From Phellopilus nigrolimitatus (Eukaryota > Basidiomycota > Agaricomycetes > Hymenochaetales > Hymenochaetaceae), in the NCBI GenBank assembly GCA_021029095.1, contig JAJOHG010000011.1:186001-250000 (forward strand): a stretch of 64,000 nucleotides of DNA, in the 5' to 3' direction. The notes under the pieces are model-generated. The model saw only the letters and a list, made by a program, of their open reading frames with translations, was not told the origin of the DNA and did no database searches. The translations under genes were made by a program, and so were the position numbers. Numbering within the stretch: position 1 is the first letter of the stretch; every line of letters starts with the position of its first letter. Shown piece after piece: positions 57,137 to 64,000 of this stretch.

Positions 57137-58059
57137 ATTATCGTTAGCAAATCGTATCTTCGTCTCTTCCCTTCCTTTTTTTCCACTCTACGATTTTCAG
57201 AGGCTGATAATTTAAATATGTATCTGTAAAGCGGAATATAGTTGCATGACTATAGCCTTTCATCCTGATTTCTGGTCCTTGTCGATATAAAGATATGCAC
57301 TTATGCACACATAATTTGATTCTTATCTTTTACAAGTTGAAGATAGCTCAGTTTTTTTCCCGCTTTTCCCGCTTCTGCTGCTTGATGTCGACAGAAACGC
57401 TGAGAGCGCTCTTTCACGAGTGCGGCTGAAGAAATTTGACTTTGGCCTGTCGGTTTGCCCGTTTCCTGATGCAAGTCGCATTCTTTGTTACTATTGATGT
57501 GACTAAGCACCGGGAATAGAATGCCGGAACACCAGCCACAAGAGCCTCCATATGCAGAAATAGTCATATGACAATTTAAATAACGGCAGCAGCAATTAGA
57601 CTCTTTCCAAGGCATAGACAGTTGGTTTTTTGTACGACGTACCGTCCACGCGGCCTTGGCATGCTGCTTGTTCAGCAGGCGCAATACGCGTCGATGCGTG
57701 GATGGATGTGGCCACCGACACTCGAACCAGATTATTCAAGACCAGATCCATTTTCTGCGGCCCCAATATTTGTGCAGAGTCCATTCTTTATTTTCGGTTG
57801 CCGATGATCATTACCAAGAAAATGAAACGCATACATTTGTCCAAGTGGATGGAAACAAAAGCGCACAGTCAAAGCCATGGACTATATCCGACGCTTTCAG
57901 CTGCGCTCTAAGCGGATATATTGTAGACCACGCCTCCAAGCAGGGAGGACTCGGAAACAGGTTGCCTCAATCCGTCCCCCTTACTAAAGCTTGTGGACTG
58001 TCTAATATCAAAGCGATACCTGTTACCATTCCGCCCTTAGATGTCCAAGCCACATCGTA
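57137..58059. other. Spacer of the tandem units
   Basis: Contains 3' flank DNA and a spacer duplicated from the other units (for example a GTACGACGTACCGTCCACGCGGCCT-type segment near 57630-57660 and CATTTGTCCAAGTGGATGG near 57835). Open frames here are remnants of duplicated non-coding DNA. Confidence 0.6.
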
Positions 58060-58081
58060 TTTCGTATTTAATCCCTCCCAG
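58060..58081 (+). promoter_or_regulatory. Conserved upstream TATA-type box, copy 2
   Basis: TTTCGTATTTAATCCCTCCC then AG, 138 bp before the ATG of the second family copy. Confidence 0.65.
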
Positions 58082-58218
58082 CAACCCCGACGTTTCCCAT
58101 CCCAGTCCCCTCACTTTACTAGTAAAAAGTCCCGCCTACCCTCTAACGCTATCCTTCGTGTCTACGCAGTCACATATTCCTTGCCACGCAGACTAAAGCC
58201 TCAGAAAAATCGTAAAAA

Positions 58219-58908
58219 ATGGCCCGCACTATGTACGTTTCCTACAACACGTCTTTTCAGCTGATATTGACTGCTCTCATAGCATTGAACTCCCGCAGAG
58301 CACTCTAGAAGACCACACCAAACTGATGTGTCGTCATTTGAATCTAGGAGAAACGCTAGCTGCCATCACCGTCCAACTGAGCGACAGTGTCGTACCCGGA
58401 ATAAGCGTATTCGACGCTAACCGTCCTGAAAAATTGATTAATATTGAGAATGTCCGTCAGCTAATCCGGACGCTCGTATGACTAGACGAAATTCGAGTCT
58501 GCGTGAATGTACGTGCATGCGACTTTTCTGCTTTTGCGTATCCGGTTCGCTGATTTTCTTTTTCAAGTGGCCGGGATACTCGCATGTTGAATCTAGGAAC
58601 CAGACATTACGGATCCCAGTTTTTGATTATTCCACCCTCGCAGGGCTTGTCGGACAGGTTGCAAAGCAATTGGAAAAATATATGGAGGTGTGTTTCCACA
58701 TACGCCTCCTTTTCTCCCTCACGGAGACTGAGCATTAAGCACGACTTGTTGACAGGATTGCTCGCGCAAGGAAATTTCGGCTGACGCTCAGGCGTACAAA
58801 CTACGCCGGCTTCCAAATGGAAAAACCAACTCTGGAGACGTCTTTATTGTTGGATTTACTAACACCTTTGTTGGCATATGGCAGGTTGATCTGAATATCC
58901 GTATCTGA
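58219..58908 (+). pseudogene. Tandem-family copy 2, broken first exon
   Basis: ATG 58219 aligns with the other starts, but an early indel shifts the frame (the SLQHVFSADI region is read as YNTSFQLIL), and an in-frame TGA at 58479-58481 replaces the Gly codon of the LVGRDEIRV motif. Exons 2 and 3 remain open: WPGYSHVESRNQTLRIPVFD, TLAGLVGQVAKQLEKYME, and CSRKEISADAQAYKLRRLPN ... IVGFTNTFVGIWQVDLNIRI. Promoter box and splice sites are kept. Recent inactivation, or possible expression of a shortened product from a downstream ATG, cannot be told apart. Confidence 0.7.
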
Positions 58909-59290
58909 ATTACCGTTAGGAAATCATGTCTGCCCCCCTTTTCCCACACACTCTCCTGATCTCCTAAGTCTGGTCATTTAAATATGTATCTGTACAGCGG
59001 ACTATAGCTGCGTGGCTTAGCCCAACCATTTATACACATGCACACGCGTAATTTGATCGTTTCATTTTACAATTTGAAGATAGTTCAGCTTTCACCAGTT
59101 TTTATGCTCTTATTTTCGAAGATATCGACATAGATACTACATTTTCTCTTCTCACGAAAGCAGCTGAAGAAATTAGACTCTGCGCCCTCAATGCAGTTCA
59201 CCAGTGGCAAATTTCCCGATGCGAGTCGCGTTCTTTGTTGCTGTTGACGTGACTTAAATGTGACTCAGCAACAATATTAGAATGCCGGGA
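58909..59290. other. Spacer of the tandem units
   Basis: 3' flank and duplicated spacer (AATATGTATCTGTACAGCGGACTATAGC-type text recurs after copies 1, 2 and 3). No gene. Confidence 0.6.
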
Positions 59291-59306
59291 CGCCGGTCTG
59301 CCAACT

Positions 59307-59447
59307 TCGGTTCCAGGGCGTCTCCGAGCAGCAGCAGCGGTCCCTCCCTCCCCAGCAGAACGGCGGCTTCTCGCTCCCGCCACTAAGCTTCGACAGCGCG
59401 TCCCAGTCTGTGTCGGGCTCGCTCTCGCCTATCACGGGCTCGGTCCA
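59307..59447 (+). pseudogene. Captured fragment of a Gln/Ser-rich protein
   Basis: A GC-rich patch reads FQGVSEQQQRSLPPQQNGGF and SLPPLSFDSASQSVSGSLSP in one open plus-strand frame. The text looks like the disordered tail of a regulatory protein, but the source is not recognised. It abuts the antisense eL24 fragment and differs in base composition from the surrounding spacer. Confidence 0.45.
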
Positions 59448-59850
59448 GCGGGAAGAAAATGCACCTTGGTCTTGTCCTTTTTCGACTCCTTGTCCTTCTT
59501 TGCCTTCGCCCTGGCGATGGCAGCCTGGCGCGCCTTGGTGCGGTCGATCTCGGTCTGGTTGCGGCGCGTGACGATGGTGGCGAGGCCCGCGTCGACGATG
59601 TCGTGCTGGTGCTTTACGGTGCGGCGCATGCGCTTCGAGGCCTCGGAGAGCCCCTTCTTGTGCATGCACCGGTAGATCTGCGTCCACGCGGTCTTGCGCG
59701 GGTTTTGTGCTGTAGGAAGAGCGACTCGTTCTTGCCATTTGCAAGGCGGAAGACCTGGAGAGACGGGGTTCAGCAGTCGTTTGCGGGCGAAGCGCATGGT
59801 CGGATAAACGCACTTTGCTGTCGCCGCGGACGAATAGGCGCCCCTTGCTG
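59440..59850 (-). pseudogene. Captured ribosomal protein eL24 gene fragment
   Basis: Minus-strand exons read SKGRLFVRGDSK, then after a retained intron (GTGCGT donor, CTCCAG acceptor) VFRLANGKNESLFLQH, and NPRKTAWTQIYRCMHKKGLS, RMRRTVKHQHDIV, RRNQTEIDRTKARQAAIARA, KKDKESKKDKTKV. A 2-bp deletion near the LQHK codons shifts the frame, and the first exon plus the true C-terminus are missing. The retained intron shows a genomic origin. The fragment begins at an exon border (CCCAG|CAAGGGG). It is inserted in a spacer of the tandem array together with the Gln-rich fragment. A related eL24 fragment lies in the nested element at 14890-15090. Confidence 0.85.
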
Positions 59851-60241
59851 GGTGAGCTGCAATGGGCATGCGACGATAGCGGCAGCGTTTTAACGTTTTT
59901 TTCAGGATATGGATATGGCTGGCTTTCCGTTCGACGTACGGTCTACTCAGCAAGCGCAATGCGCGTCGATGCGTCGATGAATGTGGTCAGAACCAGACTA
60001 TCCAAGACCAGTTCTATTATCTGTGGCCCCATTCTTCGTGCAGGGTCCATTCCCATCCTTTTTTTTATCGCGATGATCAATGTCAAGAGAAGAAAATGCA
60101 TCCATCTGGCAAAGTGGCTGGAAACAGAAGCCACAGTCAAAGCCACGGACCATATCCGGCGCTTTCAGCTGCGCTCTAAGCGGATACATCAAAGCGATAG
60201 TTGTTACTATTCCACCCTCAGATGTCCAAGCCACATCTTAT

Positions 60242-60263
60242 TTTCGTATATAATCCCTCCCAG
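60242..60263 (+). promoter_or_regulatory. Conserved upstream TATA-type box, copy 3
   Basis: TTTCGTATATAATCCCTCCC then AG, upstream of the third family copy. Confidence 0.65.
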
Positions 60264-60367
60264 CAATGAAAAGTTTCCCATCTCAGTCCCCTCACTTCAC
60301 TAGTAAACGTCCCGCAATCACACACCCCCTTGCAACCAGATTAATGCCCCAGCAAAATCGTGAAAAC

Positions 60368-61066
60368 ATGACTGGTTCCATGTCCCGCGCTCATCATTAG
60401 TACGTTACCGACTCCCTACAACACGTCTTTTCCTGCTAATATCGGTTACTCGCATAGCTTTAATATCCCGCAGAACATTCTAAACGACCATGTCAAACTG
60501 GGGTGGTGTCCTTTGGATTTCGGAGTAAAGCTAGCTTACATCGCTGTCCAAATGAGCGACAGGACCGTGCCCGGAATCAGCGTCTATGACGCCAAGCATC
60601 TTCACCAATTAGTTAAGATCGTAAACAACCGTCAGCCACTCTATCCGCTCGTAGTACGAGATGAAATTCGAGTCTGCGTGAATGTACGCGACTTTTCTGC
60701 CTTTGCGTATCCGGTTCGCTGATTTTCTTTTTCAAGTGGCCGGGATACTCCCACGTCACAACTACGTATCAGACATTACAAATCCCGGTTCTTGTTTCTT
60801 CCACCCTTGCGGAGCTCGTTAGTCAAGTCGCGAACCAAGTGGGAAAATATATAGAGGTGTGTTTCCACATACAATTCCTCTTTTTTATTCACGGAGGATG
60901 ACCATTAAGCACAACTTGGTAACAGGATTGCTCGCGCTGCGAAATCTCAGCTGACGCTCAAAGGTACAAAATAGACCGGTGTTATAACTTGGCCTACCTC
61001 TATATCATTGGATTTACCAACACCTTTGATGGTGTCTGGCAAGTCGATTTGAATGCCCGCGTCTGA
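60368..61066 (+). pseudogene. Tandem-family copy 3, broken first exon
   Basis: The expected start region reads MTGSMSRAHH then TAG, and a second stop (TAA 60437-60439) lies in the SLQHVFSC region. From about 60480 exon 1 is again recognisable (VPGISVYDAKHLHQLVKIVN, VVRDEIRVCVN), with standard splice sites to WPGYSHVTTTYQTLQIPVLV and to CSRCEISADAQRYKIDR ... YIIGFTNTFDGVWQVDLNAR. A downstream ATG (60552) could yield a short product, but the N-terminal third is lost. Confidence 0.7.
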
Positions 61067-61764
61067 ATTACAATTAACAAATCATGACTTCATTTCTTCC
61101 CTTCCTTTTTCCCCCCATACTCTTCTATTTTCCTGTGTCTGGTCATCTAAATATGCATCTGTACAGCGGACTATAGCTGCGTGGCTTAAGCCATTCGTCC
61201 CGACCTCTGCGTCTCTATATAATTATATACACATGCGTTCACGTTTCCTTTTACAATTTGAAGAAAGTTCACCTTTCGCCAGCTTTTCTGCTCCTAGTCC
61301 TGACGATATCGACATAGATATTGCGAGTCTCTTCTCACGAATGCGGCTGAAAATATGAGCCCTCAATGCAGTTCACCAGTGGTTAATTTCCTGGTGCGAA
61401 TTGTGTTCTTTGCTGTGACTGAACGTGACTAAGCACCAGCATTAGAATACGACTACAAGAACTTCGGCTGAGCTCATATGTCGATATGGGCACTTTCCAA
61501 AGGACGTATAGGTTGGATTTCCGTACGGTCTACTCGGCCTCGCGCGTTGCTTGTTCAGAGTGGGCGCACGTCGATGCGTCGATGAATATGTTATTGGGTT
61601 TTTGTCTTCGCGGCGGTGGGGAAGACAATGAAAGAATTCCCAAGAAGTAAACGCACAATACATAGGCACTCAAGCACGCAATGACAGACATACATGTACT
61701 TGTTGTATAACACATGAAGGCTCCGAGTCCAAATACAGTCAAATAAAGTTCGCCACATTAAGCT
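61067..61764. other. Spacer of the tandem units
   Basis: Duplicated 3' flank (GCATCTGTACAGCGGACTATAG near 61146) and spacer up to the MITE. No supported gene; open minus-strand frames near 61440-61900 span spacer and MITE. Confidence 0.6.
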
Positions 61765-61772
61765 CACATAAC

Positions 61773-62141
61773 AGTGTTGTGCCTGCCACTGGCTCTGATG
61801 AGAGCCGCCGCCACGGCATTGGCAATGCCATCGGCTTCCCGCGTCACCGAACGAATGCCATGGCTTTGTGCGGTTACGCGAAGACAAGCGAGAGTCCATC
61901 TGGACTCCACTTTTAGTAGTTACCGCTTGAATAAGAAGGCTCGGTGGCGCGAACTGATGGAAGCCTCGGTAATCCCCGTCTCAACGAACACTCGCGACTC
62001 GTATAGAAATTGATGTCAGCAATCTCCTTAAAAGGCAAAGCCCCCGATCACCTATCAATGACACGGCTTTGGCGACTGCCACGACGATCAAATTGGACCT
62101 AAGCGAAAGCCGCTGACATTCCAGTGGCAGGCACAACACTG
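61773..62141. mobile_element. 369-bp hAT-type MITE
   Basis: Perfect 21-bp inverted repeats (CAGTGTTGTGCCTGCCACTGG at 61773, complement ending at 62141) are flanked by the exact 8-bp duplication TCACATAA (61765-61772 and 62142-62149). CAGTG ends with an 8-bp duplication are diagnostic of hAT elements. There is no coding capacity. The insertion lies in the spacer between family copies 3 and 4 and is absent from the equivalent place in the other units. Confidence 0.95.
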
Positions 62142-62149
62142 TCACATAA

Positions 62150-62561
62150 GCCATATAATCTCAGCATGTGGCCGCCGACACTCGATTCAGACCTCTAAAT
62201 CTATCCTCCGTGACCAAGTTCGTTTTGCAGATTCAGATAACCCAAATCGCAGCATTTCCGCTTGTCTAAAATCATTGTCTGGCGAAGAAGGAAACACATA
62301 CATTTGGCAAAGTGGCTGCAAACAAATGCGCACAGTCAAAAGCTGTGGACTAGGCGCGGTCTTTTCGACTGCATTCTAAGCGTATCCATTGTCGGGGGCT
62401 AAAAAAAATTGCTCTGAAAACAAGGATGAATGTGGTCTCGGCTCACAGCTTACTGGAGCTTGTGGCTTCGTATTCGCTTAGTGACATTGTCCAAAAAATG
62501 TGGGTTCATCAAAGCGATTGCTGTGACCATTGCCGCCCTTAGATGTCCAAGCCACACTGCG
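62150..62561. other. Spacer of the tandem units
   Basis: 412 bp of duplicated spacer between the MITE and the fourth promoter box, including CATTTGGCAAAGTGGCTGCA near 62301 (compare 60103 and 57838). An A8 run near 62402. No gene. Confidence 0.6.
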
Positions 62562-62583
62562 TTTCGTATATAATCCCTCCCAG
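62562..62583 (+). promoter_or_regulatory. Conserved upstream TATA-type box, copy 4
   Basis: TTTCGTATATAATCCCTCCC then AG, 133 bp before ATG 62716. Confidence 0.7.
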
Positions 62584-62715
62584 CAACGGTTTCCCATCTC
62601 AGTCCCTCACTTCACTATTAAACGTCCCGCCCAACTTCTGGCGCTATCCTCTGTGTCTACGCAGTCACATACCCCTTGCCACGCAAACTAAAGCCCCACC
62701 AAAATCGTGAAAACC

Positions 62716-63411
62716 ATGGCCCGCATTGGTCCCATGTGCGTTCGCGACTCCTTACAACACGTCTTTTCAGCTGATATCTATTACCCTCATAGCACTAACC
62801 TCCCGCAGAGCATTCTCCGGGACGCAGGAAAACTAAGAATCTTTGCCACAAGTTTCGAAACCGTCCGGCCCCCCTTCAGCGTCCAGAAACGCGGCAGTCT
62901 CATGTCCGGAATAAGTGTGTCCGAAGCTTGTCTTCCCGAAGCATTAAATAAGATCGTGGGTGCCGGTCAGCCTGTTGCTCCGCTCGTAGGACGACCTGAA
63001 ATTTTGGTTTGCGTCAACGTACGTGCATGTGGCTTTTCTGCTTTCGCGTGTCGGGTTCTCTAATTTCCTTTCAAGTGGCCTGGATACTCCCATGTTATAA
63101 CTAGGCACCAAGTGAAGCAGTACTTGATCATGCATTACACCACCCTGGCGGGGTTCGTCGGAGCGGTTGGAGAACAATTGGCGGACTACATCGAGGTGGC
63201 TCCGCATACACCTCTTTTTCTCCCTCGCGATGACTAACCATAAAACACGGCTTGTTAACAGGTGTGCTCCAACAGTGTAGTCTCGGCTGACGCCCAAGTG
63301 TATGAAATTTGCCGCGGCCCAAATGGTTTAACCAAGAACAACGTCTATATCCGTGGATTCAATAACACTTTTGACGGGGTCTGGCAGATTGATCTAGATG
63401 TTCGGCTTTGA
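62716..63411 (+). CDS. Unrecognised tandem-family protein, copy 4 (intact)
   Basis: Three exons (62716-63018, 63076-63195, 63262-63411) give 190 aa with the same intron positions as copy 1. Segments: MARIGPMCVRDSLQHVFSAD, LPQSILRDAGKLRIFATSFE, MSGISVSEACLPEALNKIVG, GRPEILVCVN | WPGYSHVITRHQVKQYLIMH, TLAGFVGAVGEQLADYIE | VCSNSVVSADAQVYEICRGP ... YIRGFNNTFDGVWQIDLDVR. Compared with copy 1 it is clearly diverged in the first exon while the WPGYSHV, ADAQ and NTFDGVWQ motifs are held, a pattern that suggests selection on a structural core. An in-frame ATG 9 bases upstream (62707) is an alternative start. Confidence 0.75.
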
Positions 63412-63698
63412 TTCACCAGTACAATTCATATCTTCCCTTCCACACTCCAGTTTTCCTGAGTCTGGCCAATTTTTGAAATTACTAATTACTCTGCATGTGT
63501 CAATTGAAGCAACCAACGTAAGATTCAGGTGTAGTATACCAATTGCACTCGTATTGAAGACGTATTGAAAGCATCTCAGGTATTCGAAGATCGTTTTAAT
63601 TTGGTGCTGCAAAAGCACTGGCTATACGATGAGGCATAAGTAGCACCTGCAGTTATATTGCTTAGCATAATTACATTGCGCAATTAAAAACAAGTTGC

Positions 63699-64000
63699 TT
63701 AGATAACGAAAACCATCGCGTCCCGAAAAGGGGGTAGGGGGGGCCTCCTGTTAGAAGCAACATTTGCCATGATCGTATCCCCCTTGGCCCAGGAAGCAAG
63801 CCCGCCAGATGCCACTCTCGCCGCGGCCGCGCTCGCAATGGGTGCCAAGTCCGCCGACCCGCCGAGCCCGCTCGCGATGCACTCGAAGGCACGCTGCGCC
63901 TCCGTCCACCGAACATGTTCGGTGCCGCGCGCGGTGTGTATGTGCCCAAACACATGCAGGCGCGGGCGCACGCGCCACACGGTGTGCAGGAGGCCCGCGC
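63699..64000 (-). CDS. Calcineurin-like metallophosphoesterase, 3' end only
   Basis: The last exon of a minus-strand gene that continues beyond the window. It reads VWRVRPRLHVFGHIHTARGT, EHVRWTEAQRAFECIASGLG, then TIMANVASNRRPPLPPFRDA and a stop at 63699-63701. The GHIH motif supplies metal-binding histidines of the metallophosphatase fold, and the following layout fits fungal MPPED-like phosphoesterases. In that family a catalytic N-terminal half with GD and GNH motifs lies upstream, outside the window. The substrate is not predictable. Confidence 0.8.
   Translation of the reverse strand, partial: AGLLHTVWRVRPRLHVFGHIHTARGTEHVRWTEAQRAFECIASGLGGSADLAPIASAAAARVASGGLASWAKGDTIMANVASNRRPPLPPFRDAMVFVI

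Noticed and set aside
59440..59850. Functional eL24 gene
   Set aside because: The first exon and C-terminus are missing and a 2-bp deletion shifts the frame.
1..64000. CRISPR arrays, bacterial operons, prophage features
   Set aside because: The DNA is intron-rich and fungal; no regularly spaced repeats of that type were seen.

Overview
This is eukaryotic nuclear DNA from a filamentous basidiomycete, most likely an Agaricomycete. Genes are dense and split by many introns of about 50-70 bp with GTRNGT...YAG borders. The protein families (BTB/POZ proteins, POT peptide transporter, basidiomycete-type membrane and GH17 proteins, PIF/Harbinger transposase) fit that group. No rRNA, convincing tRNA or CRISPR array was seen.

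Layout. 0.5-1.9 kb: a Pro/Ser-rich hypothetical gene with probable paired indels. 1.9-4.5 kb: low-complexity intergenic DNA. 4.5-7.7 kb: a BTB/POZ gene and SRP9, both on the minus strand. 8.63-20.81 kb: a PIF/Harbinger-type DNA transposon with identical 63-bp terminal inverted repeats (TIRs). It has a transposase gene at the left and a convergent DNA-binding-type accessory gene at the right. The transposase gene is split by a nested insertion of about 8.66 kb (9901-18559). That insertion has its own short TIRs and carries two MITEs and fragments of at least six host genes (Hsp70, a CBS/PB1 protein, a BTB protein, ribosomal protein eL24, a DHX16/Prp2 helicase, a Pcl-type cyclin). A polyubiquitin fragment lies in an intron of the accessory gene.

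22-51 kb is a conserved housekeeping block: POT peptide transporter, a fungal multi-pass membrane protein, two hypotheticals, a decayed NAD(P)-binding (NmrA/epimerase-like) pseudogene, cytosolic leucyl-tRNA synthetase, a Pus3/Deg1-like pseudouridine synthase, an otubain-type deubiquitinase, RNA polymerase III subunit RPC2, and an ERCC6L2-like SNF2 helicase. LeuRS/PUS3 and RPC2/ERCC6L2 are divergent pairs sharing short upstream regions.

52-64 kb is an accessory region. It holds a secreted GH17-type protein with an 8-nt micro-exon, then a local expansion of an unrecognised family of about 185 aa (one divergent minus-strand member and four direct tandem copies, two intact and two broken) sharing a conserved TATA-type upstream box. 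A chimeric eL24-containing insertion and a hAT-type MITE with a perfect 8-bp duplication lie between copies. A metallophosphoesterase gene runs off the right edge.

Most exon borders were fixed by requiring frame continuity plus conserved protein sequence. They are inferences from sequence alone.
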